DNA from: Cupriavidus sp. WGlv3
GTDB lineage: Bacteria > Pseudomonadota > Gammaproteobacteria > Burkholderiales > Burkholderiaceae
Direction of reading: 5' to 3'
Assembly (NCBI RefSeq): GCF_023952475.1
Contig: NZ_JALHRX010000017.1
Coordinates: 1-64,000, forward strand
DNA: 64,000 nt
The notes under the pieces are model-generated. The model was given only the letters and a program-made list of their open reading frames with translations, was not told the origin of the DNA and searched no databases. Position numbers and translations under genes: made by a program. Shown one piece after another: positions 52,635 to 61,173 of this stretch; positions within the stretch are counted from its first letter, which is position 1; each line of letters opens with the position of its first letter.

Positions 52635-55600
52635 TCAGGACAGCTGCTCGTGCAGTTGCCCTGCCCGATGCGCATCAACGGGATCCATGCCTTCGGCGCA
52701 AAGGCCGGACAAGCGCGCAAGCAACCGCCGCGCCTCATCGTCCTTGCCCTGGCGATGCCATAGCCCGGCCAGGCTTATCGCACAGCGAAGCTCGATGGAA
52801 CTGGCACCTTCGCCACGGGCCAGTTCCATCGCCGAGCTAAAACAAGCCTCGGCTTCGCGGTCTCTTGCGGACGACGAACCATCCTGCCGATCCGCCGTCT
52901 GCAGCAGGACCTCGCCTTTGAGCCGGAGCAGCGCGGGCTCGTCAAAGCGTTCCCCGGTGTGCCGTGCCAGGGCCAGCGCGTCGTCTAACACGCGCATCGC
53001 ATCCTCGCCTTGCGCGGAGCGTCGATACGCATCCGCCAGCAATCCCAGCAGCGAGGGCCGCCCCAATACCGCGCCAGTGGCCTCCAGGTCCTCGAAGCCG
53101 CGGCGCATCAGGTCAATCCCCGCTTCTGCCGTGCCCGTTGCAGCCAGTGCCCACCCGCGCAATATTGATCCCCAGCTCCGGTACAGCTGGAACCCATGCT
53201 CTTCCGACAGTGCGATCGCCGCCTCCGCGCATTCCAGCACACGTTGCGCATCACCACGCCGCTGGTGCAGCTCGGCCGCGAAGATCAGGCTCAGGGCCAG
53301 GCCGAACGGATCGGCGGCCCGACGTGCCAGCGCCAGCGCCTCCTCGCTTCGGGTCACGGCTTGCTGCGACAGGCCGAGGTACCAGAGCACCCAGCTCAGC
53401 GAGCTGCGCATGTGGACCGCCGGGTTGCGCGCGTAGCGCAGCAGGTGGCCATAGGCGTGCTGGTCGGGACGGTGCAGCGCCAACGCTTGCTCCAGGTGCA
53501 TACGGGCCATTCGGATATCGCCGCACCGGAACCGCGTAACGCCCAGCACGCGCTGCGCCTCTGCGCGCTGTTCCGAGTCACCGCTGTCTTCGGCGAGCTG
53601 GTGCAGGCCGTCAGCCAGGGATTGTGCCGTCAACAGCTTGCCGCGCAACAGATAGAAGGACCAGAGCCCCAATTGGGCGGAAAAACGCTGCGGCGTCTGC
53701 GTGCCTTGCTCGCACAAGGTCAGCGCCCGCGTGTAGATCGTCTCGACTTCCGGTGCCCCATGGCCCCGTGCCGTGATGCATGCAATGCCGAGGTTCAGCA
53801 GCAGGCCCAGTTCGTCACGTGCGCGCTCGGGGTTGTCCGGCAGTGTTTTAAGCAAGTCGAGCGCCGCATTGAGATGGCGAATCGCCTCGCGCTGCGCGGA
53901 ATGCTGCGCCGCATGCTGCCCGGCAAGACCCAGGTACTCGATCGCCTTGCGGGTATTGCCACTTCGGCTGTAGTGGTGTGCCAGTTCGCTGCAGTAATCC
54001 ATCAAGCTGCCAGGGAACAGCGTTTCCAGGGCTTGGGCTGTGCGCTCGTGCAGCGCGCTGCGCCTGTCAGTCAACAGCGAGCTGGCGGCGACCTCCTGCG
54101 TCAAGGCGTGCTTGAACACATACTCCACCTCCGGAAAGGCGGGGCGCTCGTAAATGAAATCTCCGGCCTGGAGATCGACGAGCATCGCATGGAGAGCACT
54201 GTCCGCCATTCCCGTGACCTGCCGGACCAGGCTCACGGAAAATTCCTTGCCGATGATCGCGAGCGTCTGCAGCAATTCCTTTTGAACCGGGGGCAGGCGG
54301 TCGATGCGTGCGGCCAGCACGCCTTGCACGGTGGTCGGCATATGTAGTGACACCACGCGATCGTCCAGCCGGAAGTTACCCCGTTCTCCGTGCAGGACGT
54401 TCTCCTCGATAAGCGTTGTGACGACCTCCTCCATGAAGAAGGGATTGCCTTCTGTCTTGGACAGGATTTCGCGCTTCAGCGACTCGAGCGAAGCATCGTC
54501 ACCCAACATCGCGCTGAGGAAGCCTTGCGCATCGGCCTGCCCCAGGGGCGCAAGCTCCAGCCTGACGTGGCATGGCACGCCCCCGTCATGCACGTATTCA
54601 GGGCGATAGTTGACGAGCAACAGCATGCTTGCCCGGGGCACCTGATCAGCCAGGATACGGAGAAAGGCCTCTGATTCACTGTCAAGCCATTGAAGATCGT
54701 CGAACAGCACCATCAGCGGCTGGATCTCGCTCTCGCGCACAAGCAACCGCACCAGCGCATCGAAGGTTCTCTGGCGCCGCACCGAAGCCTCCATCAGGGG
54801 AAGCGTCGACGCCGGATCCTTGATGCCGAGCAGATAGAGCAGATAGGGAAGGACTTCGTCCGGCGCACAGCCGATCGCCATCAGCCTGGCGGTGACCTTA
54901 TCGCGAATCTGCCGGTCGTCATCCTGCGACGCGACATCGAAATACGCCCTGATCAGATCGATCAATGGCAGATAGGGAAACGCCTTGCCATGCGAAACCG
55001 AGAAGGTTTCGAGCACCTTGCAGCCTGGTTGCGCACGCGTTCGGAATTCGTGGAAGAGACGCGACTTGCCGACGCCAGCCTCGCCTGCCACGCCAAGGAC
55101 GCGTCCCTGACCACGCCTTGCCGAGTGCAGCGCCTCCTGCATACACTGCAATTCGTCCTGGCGGCCGACAAAACGCGACAACCCGCGATGCGACGCCACT
55201 TGCAGCCGCGTGCGCAACGCACCGGGGCCGACAACTTCGTAAACGGCAAGCGGTTGCTGAATACCCTTTACCGATGCCGTCCCGAGCGCGCGAAACTCAA
55301 AGTAGCCCTCCGTCAGCCGATGGGTCGCTTCGCTGACAGCGATCGATGAGGGCATTGCAACGCCTTCCATCCGGGATGCGATATGGATGGTATGGCCCAC
55401 CGGATCGTAGTCCGTGCGCAGGTCATCCTTTCGAATCGCCCGCACCACCACTTCGCCGGTATGGACGCCTACCCGGACGCGCAACGGCAAGCCCGTTGAC
55501 TGAGGCAGCCGTCCGTTATGACGGTGTATCGCATCCTGCATCCGGAGCGCGGCGTAGAGCGCCCGCAAGGGGTGGTCCTCATGCGCGATGGGCGCGCCAA

Positions 55601-56048
55601 ACAGCGCCAGGATGCCATCGCCAAGCGATTTGGCGACGTATCCCTCATAGTGGTGAACCGCCTCCATCATCATGGACACAACGGGGTCGATCAATCCGCG
55701 CGCATCCTCTGGATCCAGATCCTGGATGAGTGCCGTCGAGCCAGCGATGTCTGCAAATAGCGCGGTAATGGTCTTGCGTTCGCCAGCGGTTTGCCCCCTG
55801 GCTTCCATCGCCGCCTGTTCGGCCAGGATGCGCTCGGCCAGATGTGCCGGCGTATAGAACACGGGCGCCGTCTCAAGGTGCTGGCCGGCGGGAAGGTCGG
55901 GCAGCAGCACGCCGCAATGGCCGCAGAATCTCGCCGCAGCCCCCGACTCATGGCCACATTGCGGGCAGATTCGCGCAAGGCTGTGCCCACACGCCTCGCA
56001 GAATCGCCCGCCTGCGGGGTTATCGAATCCGCACTTGATGCAGCGCAT
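52635..56048 (-). CDS. Zinc-ribbon / class III adenylate cyclase / AAA ATPase / TPR signalling protein
   Basis: 1137 residues. Two zinc ribbons: C3-C6/C17-C20 and C28-C31/C42-C45. Class III nucleotide cyclase domain at about 90-260: FADIAGST with metal Asp100, and KSLGDGILALFGAP with Lys suggesting ATP as substrate. GHTIHIASRMEG follows, in which the usual transition-state Asn is His but the Arg is kept. A FVGRQDEL linker leads to an AAA/NACHT-like ATPase with Walker A GEAGVGKSRL and Walker B LMVLFDDLQWLD. The rest (about 640-1137) is alpha-helical TPR-like repeats. No membrane helix, so cytoplasmic. The layout suggests ATP-dependent, ligand- or partner-triggered cAMP synthesis. It stands alone between convergent neighbours. 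Confidence 0.85.
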   Translation of the reverse strand: MRCIKCGFDNPAGGRFCEACGHSLARICPQCGHESGAAARFCGHCGVLLPDLPAGQHLETAPVFYTPAHLAERILAEQAAMEARGQTAGERKTITALFADIAGSTALIQDLDPEDARGLIDPVVSMMMEAVHHYEGYVAKSLGDGILALFGAPIAHEDHPLRALYAALRMQDAIHRHNGRLPQSTGLPLRVRVGVHTGEVVVRAIRKDDLRTDYDPVGHTIHIASRMEGVAMPSSIAVSEATHRLTEGYFEFRALGTASVKGIQQPLAVYEVVGPGALRTRLQVASHRGLSRFVGRQDELQCMQEALHSARRGQGRVLGVAGEAGVGKSRLFHEFRTRAQPGCKVLETFSVSHGKAFPYLPLIDLIRAYFDVASQDDDRQIRDKVTARLMAIGCAPDEVLPYLLYLLGIKDPASTLPLMEASVRRQRTFDALVRLLVRESEIQPLMVLFDDLQWLDSESEAFLRILADQVPRASMLLLVNYRPEYVHDGGVPCHVRLELAPLGQADAQGFLSAMLGDDASLESLKREILSKTEGNPFFMEEVVTTLIEENVLHGERGNFRLDDRVVSLHMPTTVQGVLAARIDRLPPVQKELLQTLAIIGKEFSVSLVRQVTGMADSALHAMLVDLQAGDFIYERPAFPEVEYVFKHALTQEVAASSLLTDRRSALHERTAQALETLFPGSLMDYCSELAHHYSRSGNTRKAIEYLGLAGQHAAQHSAQREAIRHLNAALDLLKTLPDNPERARDELGLLLNLGIACITARGHGAPEVETIYTRALTLCEQGTQTPQRFSAQLGLWSFYLLRGKLLTAQSLADGLHQLAEDSGDSEQRAEAQRVLGVTRFRCGDIRMARMHLEQALALHRPDQHAYGHLLRYARNPAVHMRSSLSWVLWYLGLSQQAVTRSEEALALARRAADPFGLALSLIFAAELHQRRGDAQRVLECAEAAIALSEEHGFQLYRSWGSILRGWALAATGTAEAGIDLMRRGFEDLEATGAVLGRPSLLGLLADAYRRSAQGEDAMRVLDDALALARHTGERFDEPALLRLKGEVLLQTADRQDGSSSARDREAEACFSSAMELARGEGASSIELRCAISLAGLWHRQGKDDEARRLLARLSGLCAEGMDPVDAHRAGQLHEQLS

Positions 56049-56134
56049 ATGCCCTCTGACCGCTCGGCCCGATAACACTCATTAGAAACCACACGGGAGG
56101 CGTCTCGCAAGTTGCGAGGTTGAAAGGGACGACT

Positions 56135-59100
56135 TCAGGCTTCGTAATACCCTGGCACCAATTGCCCGGAAGCCTCCTCGCCATCACGCTGATCCCGCCG
56201 GGTATCCGCCACATTGCCGGGCCGGATCCTGAACCAGATCGCGTACATCGCCGGCAGGAACACCAGCGTCAGGATCGTCCCGGCGAAGGTTCCGCCGATC
56301 AGCGTGTAGGCCAGCGCCCCCCAGAACACCGAATGGGTCAGCGGAATGAAGGCCAGGATCGCGGCCAGCGCGGTCAGGATTACCGGCCGCGCACGCTGGA
56401 CCGTGGCTTCCACCACGGCACTGAACGGGTCCAACCCTTCCGTTTTGTTGTGCTGGATCTGCCCGATCAGGATCAGCGTGTTGCGCATCAGGATGCCCGA
56501 CAGCGCGATCAGTCCGACCAGCGCGTTGATACCGAACGGCTGGCCGAACAGGATCAGGGTCGGCACCACGCCGATCAGGCCGAGCGGGCTGGTCAGGAAC
56601 ACCATCACCATCGCCGGGATGGACCGCACCTGGAAGATCAGGATCAGCAGCGTCACCGCCAGCATGACCGGGAACAGCGGCAGCATGGCTTGCGTGGCCT
56701 TGCCCGATTCTTCAATGGAGCCTGCCTGTTCGATGCGGTATCCGCCCGGCAGCTTGTCGATGAGGGGCTGCAGCTGCTTGCCGATGGCAGTCGACACGTC
56801 CGGCGGTTGCAGGCCATCGGCGATATCGCCGCGCACCGTGATGGTAGGCATGCGGTCGCGCCGGCGGATGATGGGCTCTTCCATGCGCACCTCGATCTGG
56901 CCCACCTGGGACAGCGGGATGCGCTGCCCGTTGGCGCCGGCCAGCGTGAAGTCGCCAAGCCTGGCGGGATCGAGCCGGCTCTCGCCCGCCGAGCGCGCGG
57001 TCACCTGCACGGTGCGGATGTCCTCGCGCACGGCCGTCACCGGAATGCCGTTGAGCAGGAATTGCAGTTGCTGCGCCACGGCGCTGGAGGTCAGCCCGAC
57101 CGCCTGCAAGCGATCCTGCTGCAAGGTGAAATGCAGCGTCGGCACCCGCTCCCCCCAATCGGTGTTAACCGTGCGCATCATCGGGCTCGCGTCCATGACG
57201 TGCCGGACCTCGGCCGCGATCTGGCGCAGCGTCTGGGCGTCCGGCCCCGTCACGCGGTAGGCAACCGGGAACGGCGAGTACGGACCGAACACGAGCTGCG
57301 TGACCCGGACACGGGCCTCGGGGGCGAGGCCATCGGCGATGGCCTGGCGCAGGCGCAGCTTCAGCGCATCGCGCTCTTGCTGGCTATCGGTACGGATCAC
57401 GATCTTGGCGAACGACGGATCCGGCAGTTCCGGCCCCATCGCCAGGTAGAAGCGTGGCGCGCCCTGGCCAATGTAGGACGTGACGATGCCGGCTTCGCTC
57501 TGTTTCGCGAGCCAGGCTTCGACCTTGGCCGTCGCGGCGCTGGTCTGGTTGATCGACGTGCCATAGGGCATCTGCACTTCGACCAGCACTTCGGGGCGAT
57601 CCGAAATCGGGAAGAACTGCTTCTTGACCACCGCCATGCCGAGGATGGCCAACGCAAACAGTCCCACCACCGAACCCGCAACCAGCCATTTGCGTGCAAT
57701 TACGCGCCCGAGCAATTGCCGGAAGCGGTTGTAGCGCGGCGTATCGTAGATCGCTTCGTGGCCACCCTCGACCTGCTTGAAGTCGGGCAGCATCTTCACG
57801 CCCAGGTAAGGTGTGAACACCACGGCGACAACCCATGACGCAATCAGCGCAATGCCGACGATCCAGAACATGTTGCTGGTGTATTCCCCCGCGGTGGATC
57901 GGGCAAAGCCGTTGGGCATGAAGCCGACCGCGGTCACCAGCGTGCCCGACAGCATGGGCGCGGCGGTATGTCTCCACGCATAGGCCGAAGCCGCCACGCG
58001 GCTATAGCCCTGTTCCATCTTCACCACCATCATTTCGATGGCGATGATGGCGTCGTCGACCAGCAGGCCCAGCGCCAGGATCAGCGAGCCGAGCGTGATG
58101 CGGTCGAAGTTCTTGCCTGTGGCGGCCATCACCACGAACACCACCGCCAGGGTCAGCGGCACCGCCGCGGCCACCACCAGCCCCGCGCGCCAGCCCATGC
58201 TGACGAAGCTGACCAGCATCACCACCAGCAGCGCGGCGAAGAACTTGAGCATGAACTCGTCGACGGCGGCGCTGATGTTGACCGCCTGGTCCGTGACCTT
58301 GGTCAGGCTCATGCCGAGCGGCATGTCGGCGTTGATGGCGCGGACCTCCCGGTCCAGCGCCTTGCCCAGGTCCAGCCCGTTCCAGCCTTCGCGCATCACG
58401 ATGCCCAGCAGCAAGGCAGGCTGCCCGCCGTTGCGCACCATGAAGGTGGCCGGGTCTTCGTAGCCGCGCCGGACGGTGGCAAGGTCCGACAGCTTCAGGG
58501 TGCGGCCCTGCGACACCACCGGCGTATCGCGGATCTTCTGCAGCTTGTCGAACGCACCATCCAGGCGGATGAAGACCTGCGGCCCTTTCGTCTCCACGGA
58601 GCCTGCGGCGGTCAGCGCATTCTGGCTGTTGAGGGCGGTGAATACGTCCTGCGGGCTCACGCCCAGTGTCGCCAGGCGCTCATGGGAAAACTCGACGTAG
58701 ATGCGCTCCGGCTGCTCGCCGATGAGGTTGACCTTCTTCACGCCCGGCACGTGCAGCAAGCGCTGGCGCAGTGCCTCAGCGTCGCGCACGAGCGCGCGCT
58801 GCGGCTCGCCCTCTGCCTTGAGCGCAAACAGCGCAAAGGTCACGTCCGCATATTCGTCATTGAGCAACGGCCCGATCACGCCGGGCGGGAGGTTGGCCAC
58901 CTCGTCGCCGGCTTTCTTGCGGGCCTGGTAGAACTCCTGCTGGACTTCGGCTGGCGGCGTGCTGTCGAGCAGGCTCAAGGTGGTGAACGCCAGGCCGGGC
59001 CGCGTGTAGGTTTCGGTGCGGTCGTACCAGCGCAGTTCCTGCATGCGCTTTTCGATTTTCTCCGCCACCTGGTCCTGCATTTCCTGCGCGGTGGCGCCGG

Positions 59101-59269
59101 GCCAAGCGGTGATGATGGTCATCACCTTCACGGTGAAGGCCGGGTCCTCCGCGCGGCCCAGCTTGAAGAACGAGACCACGCCTGCCAGGGAGATCAGGCA
59201 GATCAGGAACAGGGTGACGGCGCGCTCGCGCACGGCGAGTGCCGACAGGTTGAAACGGCCCTGGCTCAC
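56135..59269 (-). CDS. RND efflux pump inner-membrane transporter
   Basis: 1044 residues, full HAE-RND length. It begins with a GTG at 59267-59269 that overlaps the stop of the adaptor gene by four bases (GTGA). N-terminal AVRERAVTLFLICLISLAGVVSFFKLGRAEDPAFTVKVMTIITAWPGATAQEMQDQVAEKIE. The proton-relay helix has LILALGLLVDDAIIAIEMM (Asp-Asp). TM clusters lie near 330-540 and 850-1020, with two large periplasmic loops. It exports drugs, detergents or solvents with the proton gradient through the adaptor (59266) and probably the divergent outer-membrane factor (61174). Substrate unknown. Confidence 0.92.
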   Translation of the reverse strand: MSQGRFNLSALAVRERAVTLFLICLISLAGVVSFFKLGRAEDPAFTVKVMTIITAWPGATAQEMQDQVAEKIEKRMQELRWYDRTETYTRPGLAFTTLSLLDSTPPAEVQQEFYQARKKAGDEVANLPPGVIGPLLNDEYADVTFALFALKAEGEPQRALVRDAEALRQRLLHVPGVKKVNLIGEQPERIYVEFSHERLATLGVSPQDVFTALNSQNALTAAGSVETKGPQVFIRLDGAFDKLQKIRDTPVVSQGRTLKLSDLATVRRGYEDPATFMVRNGGQPALLLGIVMREGWNGLDLGKALDREVRAINADMPLGMSLTKVTDQAVNISAAVDEFMLKFFAALLVVMLVSFVSMGWRAGLVVAAAVPLTLAVVFVVMAATGKNFDRITLGSLILALGLLVDDAIIAIEMMVVKMEQGYSRVAASAYAWRHTAAPMLSGTLVTAVGFMPNGFARSTAGEYTSNMFWIVGIALIASWVVAVVFTPYLGVKMLPDFKQVEGGHEAIYDTPRYNRFRQLLGRVIARKWLVAGSVVGLFALAILGMAVVKKQFFPISDRPEVLVEVQMPYGTSINQTSAATAKVEAWLAKQSEAGIVTSYIGQGAPRFYLAMGPELPDPSFAKIVIRTDSQQERDALKLRLRQAIADGLAPEARVRVTQLVFGPYSPFPVAYRVTGPDAQTLRQIAAEVRHVMDASPMMRTVNTDWGERVPTLHFTLQQDRLQAVGLTSSAVAQQLQFLLNGIPVTAVREDIRTVQVTARSAGESRLDPARLGDFTLAGANGQRIPLSQVGQIEVRMEEPIIRRRDRMPTITVRGDIADGLQPPDVSTAIGKQLQPLIDKLPGGYRIEQAGSIEESGKATQAMLPLFPVMLAVTLLILIFQVRSIPAMVMVFLTSPLGLIGVVPTLILFGQPFGINALVGLIALSGILMRNTLILIGQIQHNKTEGLDPFSAVVEATVQRARPVILTALAAILAFIPLTHSVFWGALAYTLIGGTFAGTILTLVFLPAMYAIWFRIRPGNVADTRRDQRDGEEASGQLVPGYYEA

Positions 59270-60381
59270 AGTCGCACCCCCGCCACGGCCGCTGCGGCAC
59301 CCTGACCCGCCACGCGGACTGCCTGTCCTTCGCGCAGAAGTTGTGCGCCCAGCGCGACGATCCGGTCCCCTTGCCTGACCTGCCCTGCAACCCGGGCATC
59401 TTCGTCGCCGAGGCGCATGATGGTGACGGACCGCCACGACACCCTGGCCGGATCGCCGTGGATGACCCACACGCCCGGACCCTTGCCGGCATCGAACACG
59501 GCGCCCAGCGGCACCTGCAGTTCGCCTTGAGCGGCGGCAGGCCGATCCGCGAGCTGGATCGTGACGGTGGCACCCAGCGGGGCGTTGGCCAGTTCGCCCT
59601 CCAGCACATAGCGCGCTTCGAAGGTGCGGGTCAGCCGGTCCGCAGCGTCTGACAGTTGCCTCAGCTTCGCCATTACGCCGGCGCTTTCCTTGCCGAAAAG
59701 CGTGGCCTGTGCGACCGAGCCGAGCGCTGGCCGCAAGGTTTCAGGCAACTGGACCACGGCTTCACGGCGGCCTGCGTGGGCCAGCCGCACGACGGCCTGC
59801 CCTGCGTTGACAACCTGGCCGGGCTCGGCCAGCGTTTCCATGACCACGCCGTCGCCATCGGCAACCAGCTCGGCGTAGCGGCTGGCGTTGCGTGCGACAT
59901 CGGCCTGCGCTTGCGCCGCGCTCAACTGGGCTCTGGCCGCGTCCGCCGCGGCCTTGGCCTGGTCATAGGCCGAGGCGGAAATTGCGCCCGTTCCGCGCAG
60001 ATCGCGGTAGCGGGCCTCGTCTTCGGCGGTCTGTTGCGCGCGTGCCCGTGCGGCAATCACGGCGTCTTGCTGCGCCTGCGCGGCGAGCTTCAGGTCGACC
60101 GGGTCGATACGCATCAGCGGCTGCCCGCGCCTGACGGTCTGGCCGGCATCCACCAGCCGTTCCAGCACCTTGCCAGGCACGCGGAAGCCGAGATCGCTCT
60201 GCACCCGGGCCGCGACGATTCCCGTGAACGAACGCGACGCGGAAGCGACCGGCTGAACCAGCGCGGCCCGCACCAGCGGTGCCTCGCTACGAGGATCGGC
60301 AGTGGCCGGGTCGCCGCAAGCGCTCAAGGCGAGCGGCAACGCACAGGTAACGGCAGAGGTAACAAAGCGGCGCGAAAGCAT
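59266..60381 (-). CDS. RND efflux periplasmic adaptor (membrane fusion protein), lipoprotein
   Basis: 371 residues. Lipoprotein signal MLSRRFVTSAVTCALPLALSAC with lipobox LSAC. Barrel-sandwich halves SRSFTGIVAARVQSDLGFRVPGKVLERLVDAGQTVRRGQPLMRIDPVDLKLA and SRYAELVADGDGVVMETLAEPGQVVNAGQAVVRLA flank an Ala-rich alpha hairpin (about 90-160). Beta-barrel and membrane-proximal domains follow. It bridges the RND transporter and the outer-membrane factor. Translation is coupled to the RND gene by a 4-base overlap. The promoter upstream has a -35 TTGACT and -10 AAGAAT (17 bases apart, minus strand) overlapped by a 24-bp operator. Confidence 0.92.
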   Translation of the reverse strand: MLSRRFVTSAVTCALPLALSACGDPATADPRSEAPLVRAALVQPVASASRSFTGIVAARVQSDLGFRVPGKVLERLVDAGQTVRRGQPLMRIDPVDLKLAAQAQQDAVIAARARAQQTAEDEARYRDLRGTGAISASAYDQAKAAADAARAQLSAAQAQADVARNASRYAELVADGDGVVMETLAEPGQVVNAGQAVVRLAHAGRREAVVQLPETLRPALGSVAQATLFGKESAGVMAKLRQLSDAADRLTRTFEARYVLEGELANAPLGATVTIQLADRPAAAQGELQVPLGAVFDAGKGPGVWVIHGDPARVSWRSVTIMRLGDEDARVAGQVRQGDRIVALGAQLLREGQAVRVAGQGAAAAVAGVRL

Positions 60382-60413
60382 GAAAGCCCCATCGACAAAA
60401 GGTCTGAGCTTTC

Positions 60414-60442
60414 ATTCTTGTTCCAGTGACTAATTTAGTCAA
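60414..60442 (-). promoter_or_regulatory. Promoter of the pump adaptor-transporter operon
   Basis: On the minus strand: -35 TTGACT (60442-60437), 17-base spacer, -10 AAGAAT (60419-60414). The operator at 60426-60449 covers the -35 and most of the spacer, a layout fit for repression. Confidence 0.55.
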
Positions 60443-60449
60443 TAGTCAC
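60426..60449. promoter_or_regulatory. TetR operator 1 (GTGAC-N14-GTCAC)
   Basis: Outer 7-bp inverted repeat GTGACTA (60426-60432) and TAGTCAC (60443-60449), with a nested palindrome TGACTAA-T-TTAGTCA at 60427-60441. The same GTGAC-N14-GTCAC span occurs in the divergent promoter at 61122-61145. The likely binder is the TetR protein encoded between them. Confidence 0.6.
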
Positions 60450-60467
60450 AGACGAAATATCTGCGCC

Positions 60468-61082
60468 TCAGGGAGAAAGGCTGCGCAGCACCAGGCTGGA
60501 AAGCAACCCGGGCGCACTTTCCGTGTGATCGAAGCTGTGCTGCAACAGCAACGGGTTCATGTACGGCCGCATCACCAGATAGATCGCCGTGGTGGCCTCA
60601 TCCAGCGGGGTCTTGCGCTCGAAGTCTCCGCTCTCCCGGCCTTGCTGCAAGACATCGCGCAGCAGCCTCTGGATGCGTTCCTCGTAGGCGATCACCGCTT
60701 GCCAGCGCTCGGTCGCCGCCGACGCAGCGATCTCGTACAGCTTGCGCTCGTGCGAAAACAACCGAAGGCTGGCCTCGGTCAAGGCCTTGAACATGCGGCG
60801 GAGCTTCTCCGGCGGCGAGTCGGCAGCCGCCACGGCGGCATTCACCTCGGCCTCGATCTCGCGCAGGCAGTTGGCGCAGATCATCTCGCCAATGGCCTGC
60901 TTGGACTCGAAGAACTTGTAGATGTACGCCTTGGAGAAGCCGATGGCCTTGGCCAGGTCGGAGACGGCGGTCTTCTCGTAGCCGTAGCGGCTGAAGTGCT
61001 CGGTGGCCGCAGCGACGATCTGGTCGCGCACATCGTGGTCCGCCGGACCGCGGGCGGAGACGGGGTAAGGAGTGGCTTTCAT
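60468..61082 (-). CDS. TetR-family repressor of the RND pump
   Basis: 204 residues. The N-terminal HTH is VRDQIVAAATEHFSRYGYEKTAVSDLAKAIGFSKAYIYKFFESKQAIGEMI. The C-terminal ligand/dimer domain is helical and variable. The start at the ATG 61080-61082 is the family norm; an upstream in-frame extension would run through the operator. It is encoded between the outer-membrane factor (divergent) and the adaptor (same strand, 86 bases downstream). Matching 24-bp inverted repeats occur in both gaps, so it most likely represses both pump transcripts and itself. Confidence 0.9.
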   Translation of the reverse strand: MKATPYPVSARGPADHDVRDQIVAAATEHFSRYGYEKTAVSDLAKAIGFSKAYIYKFFESKQAIGEMICANCLREIEAEVNAAVAAADSPPEKLRRMFKALTEASLRLFSHERKLYEIAASAATERWQAVIAYEERIQRLLRDVLQQGRESGDFERKTPLDEATTAIYLVMRPYMNPLLLQHSFDHTESAPGLLSSLVLRSLSP

Positions 61083-61110
61083 GGGCACCAGCTTACGCGA
61101 GTCGCGATGG

Positions 61111-61139
61111 TTGAACAACTTGTGACCGTTTTGTACTAT
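61111..61139 (+). promoter_or_regulatory. Promoter of the outer-membrane factor gene
   Basis: -35 TTGAAC (61111-61116), 17-base spacer, -10 TACTAT (61134-61139), 35 bases before the start codon. The operator at 61122-61145 covers the -10. Confidence 0.6.
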
Positions 61140-61145
61140 AGTCAC
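61122..61145. promoter_or_regulatory. TetR operator 2 (GTGAC-N14-GTCAC)
   Basis: GTGAC (61122-61126) and GTCAC (61141-61145) separated by 14 bases, the same 24-bp span as operator 1. The right arm ATAGTCAC (61138-61145) is identical to 60442-60449. Confidence 0.6.
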
Positions 61146-61173
61146 TAAAATTCAGATTCCGCTGGAAGAACCA

